Origin: a bacterium
Lineage (GTDB): Bacteria; RUG730; JAAEPJ01
DNA length: 25,654 nucleotides
NCBI GenBank assembly: GCA_024222485.1
Contig: JAAEPJ010000121.1
Span: 1-25,654, forward strand
Direction of reading: 5' to 3'
Positions 7,479 to 19,600 of this stretch are shown here, piece after piece (the first letter of the stretch is position 1; each line of letters begins with the position of its first letter). The notes below the pieces were generated by a model, which saw nothing but the letters and a program-made list of their open reading frames with translations, was not told where the DNA came from and made no database searches. The position numbers were made by a program, and so were the translations under genes.

Positions 7479-9524
7479 TTATCCCTCGATGCTTAACTCA
7501 GAAAAATCTGCAAAAGCCTTAAAGCTATCAACTAAAATCTTTAAAATATATAAACGATTATTTCTTTTATCCTGGTTTTCATCCATGACTCTCACAGTTT
7601 CAAAAAAATTATACAAGGCAACGCTTAAACTTTGAGAATAAAATAGGCTTAACATGTCTGAGTAGTAATTCTCGCATATTGTTGATAAAAAACTAGCATG
7701 CGTGTATAAGTCTTTTTCTGCTTCGCTCTCAAATAAATCTTCTCTCACTTGCCAAGCTATCGATAACTCTGTTTTCTTTAAAATATTATTCGCTCGTTTA
7801 TAAAGCTCAACCACATTCAAAAACTGCTTTTCATCAATAACATTCATCATCAACTTAGACTTATTAAAAAAATCAAGTGGCAAACATTTTTCTCGATTAA
7901 AAATTACACTACGAACGATGTCAACTCTAATTCCTTCTTCCAAAAGCCAGTTTTCAATACGAGCATTTAAAAAATCTTGTAAAGCAATTAAAGTTTTATC
8001 CCGATGTTTCTGATCAAACTTAGGCTTAAAAGTATCCAAGCTAACCTTTATCAAGTCCAAAATATCTTTATTAAGTTTCTTATTCTTAAAAATATTAAAA
8101 ATACCATAGATTTGTCGTCTTAGACCAAAAGGATCTTTAGAGCCTGTTGGTTTTTTCCCTAAAATAAAAGTTGAGACAATATTATCCAGCTTATCAGCAA
8201 TACTAACTATTGCCCCCTCATTTGTTTGTGGCAGATTATCTCCAACAAATTTAGGCAAGTAATGATCTTCAATCGCTTGAGCCGTAAGCTCTTCTTCATT
8301 ATTTAAAGCATAAAATTTACCCATCACCCCTTGCAGCTCAGGAAATTCATAAACCATATGAGTTAAAAGGTCTGTTTTACAAAGATCTATTATTCTTTCC
8401 AGCTGATGACTTTGGGAGATAGTTTTTGTAATTTCTTTCATTCTTTGAAGCTTATCAAAAACTGTACCTAGTTTTTCCTGATATATTAATGTTTTAAGTT
8501 CTCTAACACGATTTCTAAGGGGAATTTTGCTATCCTCATCATAAAAAAACACAGCATCATTTAGTCGTGCTACAGCAACTTTTTGATACCCCTCTTTAAC
8601 AAGTTCAAGATTACGGTCTTTCCCATTACAAATAGCAATAAATTTATTAGAATAGACACCTCTTGCGTTAGCAAGGGAAAAACATTTTTGATGATTCTTT
8701 AAAACAGTATAAATAACAGGCTCAGGCAATCTTAAAAATTCTTCTGTAAAATCACATAAAACTGCAGTAGGGTATTCGACTAATGATGTCACTTCATCTA
8801 ATAAATCGCTATCATTATCAGCCAGCATCCCACATGCTTTCAAAGATTGAGTAATAATATTTTTTCTCTTCACAAAATCCAAAATCAAACCTGTTTCTTC
8901 AAGTTTTTTAAAATAGTCAACAATATTTACAATATCAAATTTAACAGCTCTAAAACCACCAATACCATAACTCGCTTTTTCATTTTTTACCTCTGCAATT
9001 TCCAAGTCAATAAGCTCATCATCAAAAATAGCCAAAATCCATCGAATAGGTCTAATAAACTTAAATCCAGAATTATTCCAAACCATCATTTTTGAAAAAG
9101 GTAGTTTCCTGCTAAACTCTAAACATATTTCAGGTAAAAGTTTGCTTGTTTGTAAAGCTAAGCTTTCTTTTTCAGCATAAAGATATATACCTTTATCTGT
9201 TATTTTCTCTTTCACTTCCTCAGAGGAAAGGTTAAGTTTTTTCATAAACCCGAGCAATGCAGCAGAAGGCTTGCCTTCCTCATTATAAGCAATTCGTTTA
9301 GGTGGACCGGCAATAATTTCTTTTGGAGTGGTCTGTTCCAATGCCAAATCATTAACTTTTATAACAATTCTAGTGGGAGTTATAAATAGTTCAATATTCT
9401 TAAAAAATAATTTTTGCTCGGTTAAAAGTCTGGAAAAAATATTTTTAGCCTCACGCCTTACAGTCATTTGAGCAGATAAGGGTAGCTCTTCAGTGCCTAT
9501 CTCAAATAAAAAATTTTTATGCAT
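7479..9524 (-). CDS. glyS: Glycyl-tRNA synthetase beta subunit
   Basis: This is the tRNA-recognising subunit of the bacterial alpha2beta2 glycyl-tRNA synthetase. At 681 residues it has the usual length. FEIGTEELP at 7-15 is the family start; ITPTRI and IAGPPKRIAYNEEGKPSAA follow. FIRPIRWILA lies near 154, an ADKLD with LGKKPTGSKDPFGLRRQIYG near 443-470, and an anticodon-binding DALR-like C-terminus with LYKRANNIL near 575. The ATG is preceded by AAAGGG about 7 bases upstream. glyQ lies 158 bp upstream, and a short exported protein follows after 30 bp. No frameshift or missing block was noticed. Confidence 0.95.
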   Translation of the reverse strand: MHKNFLFEIGTEELPLSAQMTVRREAKNIFSRLLTEQKLFFKNIELFITPTRIVIKVNDLALEQTTPKEIIAGPPKRIAYNEEGKPSAALLGFMKKLNLSSEEVKEKITDKGIYLYAEKESLALQTSKLLPEICLEFSRKLPFSKMMVWNNSGFKFIRPIRWILAIFDDELIDLEIAEVKNEKASYGIGGFRAVKFDIVNIVDYFKKLEETGLILDFVKRKNIITQSLKACGMLADNDSDLLDEVTSLVEYPTAVLCDFTEEFLRLPEPVIYTVLKNHQKCFSLANARGVYSNKFIAICNGKDRNLELVKEGYQKVAVARLNDAVFFYDEDSKIPLRNRVRELKTLIYQEKLGTVFDKLQRMKEITKTISQSHQLERIIDLCKTDLLTHMVYEFPELQGVMGKFYALNNEEELTAQAIEDHYLPKFVGDNLPQTNEGAIVSIADKLDNIVSTFILGKKPTGSKDPFGLRRQIYGIFNIFKNKKLNKDILDLIKVSLDTFKPKFDQKHRDKTLIALQDFLNARIENWLLEEGIRVDIVRSVIFNREKCLPLDFFNKSKLMMNVIDEKQFLNVVELYKRANNILKKTELSIAWQVREDLFESEAEKDLYTHASFLSTICENYYSDMLSLFYSQSLSVALYNFFETVRVMDENQDKRNNRLYILKILVDSFKAFADFSELSIEG

Positions 9525-9682
9525 AGATAACCCTTTTAGTTTTAATACAGAATCTTCATTTAATTTTAATAAACTATACTCTCGCTGATTATTAAGGATC
9601 TCTAGTCCTCAAGCACAAAGGTAAAACATTGTTTCTAATATAGTAACTCTCTACTAATTTAGAAGATTCACCCTCATAAACA

Positions 9683-10528
9683 TTAACAATATTTTTCGAA
9701 GTAAAGCTCAGCAGTTTTTTTAGCTAATGTTCTTATTCTAAAAATATAATTCGCCCTTTCAGTTACACTGATGACTCCTCTTGCATCGAGTAAATTAAAA
9801 GTATGCGAAGTTTTAAGCACATAATCATATGCAGGTGCAACCAGTTCAATATCAAGCAGAGCCTTAGCTTCTCCCTCAAAGGAATTAAAATTTTTAAAAA
9901 GCATATACACATCCGCTCGCTTGAAATTATACTCAGAAAATTCTTTTTCATTACTCAAAAAAACATCGCCATAACTTAACCCATCCGTCCAAATAAGATC
10001 ATAAACATTATCAACTGCTTGAGAATACATTGCCAAACGCTCAAGTCCATAAGTAATTTCAACAGTAATAGGATTTAACTCCAAGCCACCTACCTGCTGG
10101 AAATAAGTAAATTGAGTAATCTCCATGCCATCAAGCCAGACTTCCCAACCAAGCCCCCAAGCACCAACAGTTGGTGATTCCCAGTTATCTTCAACAAACC
10201 TAATATCATGTTCAATCGTATTGATACCTATAGCTTCTAAACTCTTTAAATATAAACTCTGAATATTGCTAGGTGCAGGCTTAACTACGACTTGATATTG
10301 ATAATAGTGCTGCAAACGATTAGGATTTTCTCCGTACCGACCATCTGTTGGTCTTCTGGAAGGTTCAACATAAGCTGCTGCCCATGGCTTAGGTCCTAGA
10401 CAACGAAAAAATGTAGCAGGATTGAATGTCCCTGCGCCCTTTTCTGTATCATATGGCTGCATAATTGCACAGCCATTATCAGCCCAATAACGCTCTAAAG
10501 CTAAAATGATTTCTTGAAAGGTTTTCAT
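9683..10528 (-). CDS. glyQ: Glycyl-tRNA synthetase alpha subunit
   Basis: This is the catalytic subunit that forms glycyl-adenylate and charges tRNA-Gly together with GlyS. The 281 residues show [19 protein letters not shown], then [20 protein letters not shown] (about 53-72), [19 protein letters not shown] and [12 protein letters not shown], all near-invariant in the family. Two starts compete. A TTG at 10538-10540 adds MFNL but lies only 2 bases after GGGAG; the ATG at 10526-10528 gives [15 protein letters not shown], aligning with the conserved TFQ start of known GlyQ proteins, but lies 14 bases from the same GGGAG. I prefer the ATG on family grounds. The 158 bp before glyS show no strong promoter, so a shared transcript remains likely. 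Confidence 0.93.
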   Translation of the reverse strand: MKTFQEIILALERYWADNGCAIMQPYDTEKGAGTFNPATFFRCLGPKPWAAAYVEPSRRPTDGRYGENPNRLQHYYQYQVVVKPAPSNIQSLYLKSLEAIGINTIEHDIRFVEDNWESPTVGAWGLGWEVWLDGMEITQFTYFQQVGGLELNPITVEITYGLERLAMYSQAVDNVYDLIWTDGLSYGDVFLSNEKEFSEYNFKRADVYMLFKNFNSFEGEAKALLDIELVAPAYDYVLKTSHTFNLLDARGVISVTERANYIFRIRTLAKKTAELYFEKYC

Positions 10529-10564
10529 TAAATTAAACAAAGCTCCCTTTAAAATACGAATTAT

Positions 10565-10612
10565 TAAAATTTATTTTATTAAATTTTAGATAGGATGTCT
10601 ATGCAGAACATC
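10565..10612 (-). terminator. Two adjacent hairpins after the giant gene, possible weak terminator
   Basis: In the 105 to 117 bp between the giant gene and glyQ, the minus strand first forms GATG-T-TCT/AGA-CATC (10594-10612), a 7-bp stem with one bulge and a 4-nt loop. A perfect 9-bp AT-only stem follows (10565-10573 with 10580-10588, loop 6 nt). There is no clean T run after the GC-containing stem, so this is not a textbook intrinsic terminator and glyQ could be reached by read-through. Confidence 0.3.
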
Positions 10613-10645
10613 TTATATTCCAATAAATATTTCTATGATTGAATG

Positions 10646-13600
10646 TTATGCCGCAGCTGCCAGCTGCTTAATTTGTTCAACAGATTCTTGATCAAAAACT
10701 TCCTCAGAACTAAAACCTCGCTCACGCCTAAACTTAGCAGCCAACGGTAGTAAAACTAACTGCACAACAGGACCACCAAGAAGCGTAATAGTATCCATAA
10801 AACTATCCGATGCATGTGCCGCAATTAAAATTACTTTTTTGGTAAAACTTAAATCATCTGCTGTTATATGGAAAGGACCTTGGATTGTAACGACTTCCTC
10901 ATTGCCATTTTGAATATTAAGATCAGCACCATCACCTATATTAACCGTCAATTCCTCTGCATCATGCTGGTTAAATATTTTAATAACGACCTTAGGTTCA
11001 AGTCCATCTAAGATATTCACCAAAGCTTTCTCTTTACCAGAAATCACAAACTGTAAAACCGGCACTGATTCTATATCTAACTCTTCCAGAGTATCATATT
11101 CTTCTAAAAGACTAATGATCTCCACACCCGAAGTATTTTGCAACTCTGCCATAACCAATTGATCAATTAAATAGGCTGCAGTGTCCTTATTAAAAAACTT
11201 CTTAGGTTTTAAAGGATCATCTTTCAAGTTTTTATAATAATTTTTTGCATACTCATAAGCCTTAAGACCAAGCACTTTTCCCGGGGGAAGAACAAGTCCA
11301 TCACTCCCTTCAAAATACCCTAAAACTGAAAGTGCCCCCATATTAATAAGATATGTTATTTCCTTAGGTCTATTTTCATCTAATAGTTTAGGGAGAGTTT
11401 CCCTATCTACTGCAAATTTAATTGTAGCTCCCTCTCTATCACGATCTTTAACAAAAGTAATCATCTGGAGCAAAACATCATCAAAATCCTTAATTCCACC
11501 TCTAAATACAATCGTAAAACCTTTAAGGTTTTGAGGTAAGGATTGTTTAATCTCAGCAAATGTTCTACCATTTGTTTCAATTATTTTTTCCCCACCACTT
11601 ATTTTTGCTTTAAAAACTTCTTCCTCTAAAATTTGACGCATACCATAATCAGTCTTAAATAATTCTTCTAAATCATAATTTTGATCAAGCATCATAGACA
11701 TAATTCTTCCTGCTTCTGCTAAATTAAATACTCCACCATCTGCGTTTTTCTGGACATCAAATAATCTATTAATATAGATATAAAGTAGCTCATCCATAGT
11801 TTGAGTACTGGCTAAGGCATCAGCATGTGCGTATTTTAAAGCTTCTTCGAATGGGAGATGTTTATATTTATTAAGGGCATTCCCTTCTGCTTGTTCATGC
11901 TCAATTAATCTATCTGTAAATCCACCTTGAGTAATATTATCAGCAAACTCCAAAGCTTTCATATCTCGATTAGTCAGATACCAAGTATGGTTGTAGTCGA
12001 AAAGACCTATTGCTTTATCTTGATTATTAATTACCTTAATATCAATACATAATGCTTCTTCAAGTTTTAAAATAGTAGCAGCTTTAGGAATTTCAGAAAT
12101 TTCATACCCTTCTTTTTCTAAAATGATATACCCTGCAAGGGCAGCCTCACCAAACTCAGCTGCAACATCAATATCACTATGAGTTTGCTCATGTTTATTA
12201 TCATTAAGGGAATCATCAATATCACTTGCTACATCACTAAAAGTATCACTATCGTCTTCTAGTAAAGATAACTCTTCTATTAGTTTATATAAATAATATC
12301 TATGCCTATTATCCAGTAAAAAAAATTTCAACACATCTTCTTTTCCATCAAGATCCAATCCATCAAAATCACTATCTTTAAAGTCAACAAAAAAATCTGA
12401 CAAATAAAACTTACCGACATGTTCAGTAATAATATTTTTAGATTTTAACCTAGCAAAAACTTTTCCTCTTATCTCTTCCTCTTCAAAAATTGCTGCTAAA
12501 CTATCTTGTGTAATTGATTGATAAAATAAAAAGTCCCTTAATTCTTCTTTATAGATGTCAATACCTAGCATCTCCACATCTTTTTCTGTGAAGTCAACAA
12601 AATTATTGACGACATTAACGGCTCCTTTCTCCTCTTCTTCAATAATATTCAGATTCAACAAATCAGAAAAAACTTCTTTTCTTTTAGCCTCCTCAATAAA
12701 GATTGATTGCAAGTTCTCTTCTTTAATGTCAAGAGGTATATCTCTAAGTTGTGCAAGTGCTTTTTCCGCTACAGGCTTAAAAAACTTAGCACCAAGCTCA
12801 TCTTTTAATGTCAAAATATCTCTCACATCTTGTTCTGTTACATCTACATCTAGATCAATATCATACTTCGGTAAATTATTTATCAGAGAAAAAAGCAAAA
12901 GAAAAAAACCAATTCCTCCAGCACTACTCGCAAAAATAATCCCAAAGAAAAGTGAAAAAGAAACAATAGGAATAAAAATATTAAGAACCAAAATAGTTCC
13001 TACAGCAATCAGTGCTAAGATAAATAAACCCCCCCCCCCCCATCTTAACCATTTTCTATTGCGTTGTTTCTTAAGCGCTTGACTAACAGGCAAATTAGCT
13101 TCCAACCTTGCTTTAGCACGGGTTATTACAATATCTTGCTTATTATCTGCAATCTGAAGTTCTCTAACTCTTGGGTCAACTTTTTCTGCTATAATATTAG
13201 ATTGATTGTCGCCATGCTCCTTTAAAAAATTTGCTATATCTAGGGTGAAAAGATTTAGATTCCACGAATTAATCATCGTATCTATTCGCATTGCCGTATA
13301 TTTTTTCAAAAATGAATAAAGCTGTATATTTGAATTTTCCGAAAAATTTTCTTTCGCCAGAATTTTCTGTTCTTCATCAAAATTCTTATCCTTATTTTTT
13401 AAAACTAAATAATCTCCAAATTGATAAATACGATCCTGATAAACTTCACCAAAATCCATAATAAAGTCAGCCAAATAAAGATTAAACTTAAGATCTGAAT
13501 CTTTATCATAATTTTTCTCAAGTTGCTCTTCTGCTAGCTGTAAAAACTTAGTGATAAACTCAATACGATAAAACTGTAGCCTTGTCTTTAGTAAGAGGGT

Positions 13601-16600
13601 AACAATATCCCCTTTAAGTTCTGCCTCAATATCTACCTCATCTAAATCTATCAAAGCAAGTGGAACCTCTCCGACATCATTAATCATCCCTGCATTCTTT
13701 AACTTTTCGATAATTTCGGTTGCTTGATCCTGTTTATCTTCTGGTAATATTAATTTCATTACCTCTTCTGTAATAGGATTGAACTTTCTATCATCACCTA
13801 AGGAGTTCTTAACAGCGGCTGCGAACTTATAAAAAATTTCTACAGAATATTTTGAAATAAGAGTTGTCGCATCTAAAACTTCTCCCAGTTCCGCATCACT
13901 AGAAATAAAAACTTGTAAATCAGGCAAAATTTTAGCGGGTTTAAATCTATTTTTTAAAAAGCGAAGAGAAATAAACCCTATAATCACAGCCACTATGATT
14001 CCTCCCCCTAAAATCATTAATATTGGTGAAAAAATTTCCAATGCCAAAGAGACCATCACAATAATTAGACCAATAAAAAGAGCAGCAACCATAAATATAT
14101 TAAAATATAACCATTTTCTTTTTTTATTCTCTGTTTTGAAAACATCAGAAAATATTTTCTCATCTTTTGTTTGTAAGTCTTTTTCCACAATTGGCAGATA
14201 AACTTTAGCATTATAACTTCCTTGATAAATGGCTGACTCAAACAATAACCTCCTAAAAACATTAGTATTTGGAGCGTTCCCAAAATCAAATTTTATAATT
14301 CCTTTATCTACACGATTAGCAACTAGCCGGAAAGCATCTGTAAAAAACAAAACATCACTACCTTTAAGGGCTAAAAAATCTTCTATGTCTGCCTCTGTAA
14401 TAGAAACATTTTTTTTATTTAAAAATTTAGCTCTTAATCTCATAGATCTTAAGGTATTTAAGGCTAAGTTAATCAGTGGATATTCAGACTCATCTAAGTT
14501 AACAGCTTTTAAAGTCTCATAATATTCCTGCTCCTTATCACCAAATTTATAAGTAAGACCTTTACTACTAAATTTATCTAAAACATTCCGTGCAATAATT
14601 ACAGCTATTGCTTTTCTAGTAGATACATGAGCAAACACATCAAACTCTTCTCCAGTCAAGGTTACTTCTTCCTTATTTTTTATGATAAATACCTCATCTT
14701 CCTCGACCTTTGATGCTTCTTTCGCCTCTATGATTTCTGATAGTTCGGCTCTTTTTGATAGTTTTACTATATTTTCCAAGTTAAAATTAACTTCTTCTTC
14801 GTCTATAACTCTTACAATATCTGACTCATCTTGCACTAAGTTAGAAGGAATTAGAATCTTTAGCTCTCTAACAGTCTCATCATTAGAATCATCACTTAGA
14901 ACCTCCACTTTATATTCTTCGTTATCTGCTTCGTTATCTGCTTCGATGATATTCTTGATATCAGAGGTAGATATGTTAGAGATAAGATCTATATCCTTTC
15001 GTTGTAGGTTCTTATTATATTTTATTATCTCCTCATTAATATCACCTGAGATATTAACATTAGAGTTGTCATCAATAAGCACTTCTTCCAAAGGCAAATC
15101 AAATTCAAAAGATAATTTTGCAAGTTCATTCTTAATTTCTTGGACAAAAAGATCACCAATAATTAAATTCCCAGAATAAAACCGCCCCTCTCTATCAACA
15201 TAGTAGCGAATAGAACGATAATTAATTCCTGCATCCAGCCCTGCTTGTATCTGGTTTCTTATAGCAGACACACTTTTTAAAAACCTTAGCTTTTTAAACA
15301 TGTTCATTCCAGTTACTATATACCCGTATCTATTCCCATTATTTAGGAAACCATTTGCAGTATCACTTACAACCACACCACCCGCTAAATGTGCTTCTTT
15401 AAATTGATCATTAAACCCATCTTCACTTTTATAGTATAGAGAAAAAGCCGGTAGAAAGATATTGTTCTTAATTTTTTCAACATCACTTTGCGCTTCATTT
15501 CTTTTAGCTTTTTTATTTTTTTCTTTCTTTGCGACTTGATCCCGCAATTCCCTTCTATCATTGCTATAATGTTCTTCAATCTTAAAAATAAAGTTATATT
15601 TATTATTTTTTACTGCAAAACATTTTTTTATAAATGCCTTTTTTTGATTGGGATGTTTATTATAAAATATTATCAACTTTACCAAACTATTCATATCATC
15701 AATATCATTAATATTCTGAATTATTTCAACGAAGTCATCGCCAAAAAAACCTTGCAATAGGCTGCTATAATATTTTTCTTTTTCAAAATCAGTATTGACC
15801 TGATAACTTTTAGTTGGTTTTAAAAAATTTGTTGGAGAAGCACTAAAGGCCTCCGCTGGAGATGTTGGAGATACTATAGGTGTTGCAGATTCCATAGAAT
15901 CTGTAGCGGCTGCAGGTTCTGGAGGTGCTGTAGGGGCTGGGAACAAAGGTTTTTTTATAAGTGTTCCATTTTCTATAGAACTTTCTGGATATAATGTTGA
16001 TTCTTTCTTCTCTCTGTTCAAACTATCATGAAATATGCTTTCTAGTTCCTCGCTTTCTTCAAAGTCTTCTTTTAAAATATATGTTTTAAATAAAAACTCC
16101 ATGGCCTCATAATTAGATACAAAATTTTCAACATTATTATAATCCGCGATAGATGGGTCAAATAAATATTTTAATAAGTATTGACTTAACAACCTTTCAT
16201 CTCCTCCATTCATAATAAAAAATAATATAATAAAATGGATTGAATCTATTGCAGTATCTAATTGAATCTTATTATCAAATAGAGCCTCCATTATTAAATT
16301 CAATACATTAGAATTATTATCTTGAAATTCTAGTAATTCTTTAATATTTTTCTCTCCAACTTCGTTAATAATATTTTCAACAGCGTTTCTTACTTTATTA
16401 TCATTATTGGAAACATCTATATTGGAAACATCTATATTGGAAACATCTATTTTATTAAGGTTGACTACGGCTGTTTCAAATCTTTTAAAAGCTTCTTTTA
16501 GGTTAAATAATTCAAGCTCATTAATATCAGATGGCGCTAAGTGTACAATGTTATGAAAAGGCAACAGATCGGGTATAGCATCAAGAGAAAACCCAGAAGA

Positions 16601-19600
16601 GTTAGAATGTTTAGAAGATTCAGAAGGCTCAGAAGGTGCTGACGGGACCATATTCTCTATCTCAGCTTTATTATCATTCCATTTTTCATGTAAAAACTTT
16701 CCTTTATTCTGATAACTGTCAGAAAAACCAGGGTCCTGCTCATCTTCCAGTAATTTATTGATTTGTAATCCATAGATAAAGGCAAGTAAATTAGAGTCTT
16801 CTTGTAGACTTTCAGTCAGTTCATCAAGATTCCCAAATTGGTCTTCGAGCATTTCTAAGCTAACTATATTTAACGCAGAATTTGTCATTAAAATTCTATC
16901 AAGGAATCTTATGTATTTATCATATTTACCTAAATCTCGTTTTTCATTGGCAAAAAACGCTGTTGAAGCTTGATTCACAGGCTGCCTTAGAATATAGTTG
17001 GCAGCTATATCATAAGCTTTTTTAGTAAAAGGATCATTCCATTGTTTACTAAATTTGTTATAACCAAACCTACGCAAAAATTCAGCTCTTTCAATAATAT
17101 TGTACAGGTCATCTACGTTATTTGCACGATCAATTTCATTTACAATTTTCTTTGTAATTTCTTCTAGTTTTAAACTTATAACTTTAAGACTCTTTTGCTC
17201 AAAACCTGATAAATTAAATGGAGCTTTAATTTCATTGTCTGCAACCTTTAATCGAGTAAGCTTAGAGTGGAGATACTCCATTTCTACTCTATTATAAATA
17301 TATTTTCTAAAGTAATAAGCAAAAATGAACATTATCAGTATAGCAAGATTCACATAACTTATAGTAGTGAGGATCAAAGTGGCTAAAGCAAGGTTTAAAA
17401 TTGGCAAGGAAAAGCCAAAAGCAGCTAGACCTGGTGCCACTGAAAAAGTCAAACTAACCACATAAATAGCAAGCGAAATTATCAGGAGTAAAAATACAAA
17501 TTTAAACACTAATTTTAATGCTTGATAAGCAGCATTACTTTTCGTATAAGTATTTTGTAAATTTAATACGTAATCTTCTTTATCTTGTATATCTCTATCC
17601 ACCAACAAAATTCTCAACATATTGGGGTTATATTTAAAAACATTTTTAATTAAAGAACCAAACTCTACAGAGATATCTTCCCCAATAAGTTCATACCCAT
17701 CTAACTCCATCACTTCTAAAGGCGTTAAACTATTAATAACTTTATTACTCCCCTCTTTTAAAATTTTTCTTTTTAAAATACCAATATTTTCAAGACTCCG
17801 AGCTAAAATAACTTGGTTAGACTTATTTCTAGAGTTCAGCCAAAAGAAAAATAAAGATATGGCAAATATTATAGCAGGAATACCCCCTCCATAAACAACC
17901 CCAAAAATAACGAAGGAAGAAATAATAACAATCAGAGCAGCACTAACAGATATTAAGATACCTTGCATTTTCTTATTTTTAGCTACATCTGCCGCCAAAA
18001 AAGTTTTAAAAATAATACGCAATAAAACTAAAAAACTTAAAAAAGAAATTAACGATACAGCAATACCTCCACCAAAAATTATAATCGCCGGGATCAGTCC
18101 TGGGAACGCGAAATTAAGAAACAATAGTAAGCCAAAACCAAAGACTGATAATGCCACTGTTAGCAAAGGACCCAGAGTAAAAAACTTACTATCTTTTTCC
18201 TGCATTGGTCTCAGCTTATCTGCTACACTTGCTTTTGCTGAAACTTTCTTCCTATGATAATCCGTAAGTTTTATTATCATCAATAACTCTTTTGGGCTAA
18301 GATCTTGATCTAAAATAACAGCTGATGCTTTATTAATATTCATAATTATCTTAGTAACTTTACGATTTCGCTTCGCTTCTAATCTTTCTTCGTCTAGTTG
18401 ATCATACGCTCCGTCATCTCTATCTAAATTATCAAGATAATCCAAATATTCTGTCATTTGTTTTTTTAATTTTCTAATTCTTTTTTGTTCTATAATTTTA
18501 TTTTCTTTTAGCCCTGATATTTTTGACTGTTTGAGCTTGTTGAAATAATTAAAAACTGCAAAAGCGATAAAAACTAAGGTAGTAGCTAATATCAACCATA
18601 AAGATGGCAGGACAAACAAACCGATTAAAACAGATAAAATCACAGATATTCCTAAATCAAGCCAAGTAGATGGTAAATTCCTAATAAAACTAAGCCCCGT
18701 TCTAAGTATTATGAGTGCAGAAACTAAAATAACAGCCAAGCCCACAGCCAACTGTCCACCCAACAATGCCAAAATAAAACCACTTACAAAACCTAGAACC
18801 CCGATTACAATAAATATTGATTTTAAGGTTCTCCAAAATTTCTCCTTTTTCTCTATTGCATCTATTTCAACTTTTTCTTCTTGAGTCTCAAGCCCTTCTA
18901 TAAAATCTTTCAAATTTTCTTTTAAGAAAAGATAACCATCCTCTATCTTTGCAACTTCCAATAATTGAATCATTTCATAGCGTTGCTGATCTTCTGTAAG
19001 TTTCCCAGCTATACGATCACGAATAGATCTAATAGCGAACTCTCTACCAAAGCCAAACTGCCCCGGCTCATTATTATTATATAAAAAATCATCTAATTTT
19101 TCTTCCTTTGCCTCTCGATCACGCATATCAATCATAATCTGAATATTTTTGATGTCTGCCATTGAGGCCTCTGGAACATCTTTCTTAGTTAATTCTAAAT
19201 TACCCAAAATATTACTATATATATTTTGCGTATCAACATCCATACTTTGAATATGGTCACTTAAAAACTGTTCTATGTCCGCCCTATTTTCATGTTCCGC
19301 GACTTTATCCGCGACTTTAAAAGTAAAATATTTTAAAACCTCATGTTTCAAAATAACATTCTCTAGAACTGACCTTACCTTATCTACGATATCTATGATA
19401 GTTTCTGGCAAAGAATTCTTAAATATTTCATCTATATCCATAAAATCACCTATTGGCTTCCAGTTTTTATTAATAATATTTCTATTCATTAAAAATTGTT
19501 TGACGCTCTGAGTATGTATGCCAAGGTCATCTCTAGGATCATAATCCATAATTAGCTCTAAATCAACAAGGTCCTCTAGCGTGAATAAATCTAAATTCAA

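Noticed and set aside
9525-9682. A promoter between glyQ and glyS
   Set aside because: TATAGT and TATATT boxes exist on the minus strand, but neither has an acceptable -35 box at 16-19 bp.
10529-10645. A T-box or other glycine-responsive leader before glyQ
   Set aside because: The gap is too short for a T-box plus terminator and shows no recognisable T-box consensus or GC-rich anti-terminator pair.
12555-13082. A 175-codon plus-strand frame opposite the giant gene
   Set aside because: It is Ser/Thr-rich low-complexity translation antisense to a convincing coding sequence, runs into the C13 tract, and has no recognisable domain.
14682-15179. A 165-codon plus-strand frame opposite the giant gene
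   Set aside because: Ser-rich antisense translation of an acidic coding segment (GAA/GAT codons read in reverse); no start signal or domain.
16406-16450. Possible CRISPR-like repeat array
   Set aside because: The units are 15 bp, directly adjacent with no spacers, and in frame within a coding sequence; they are a minisatellite.
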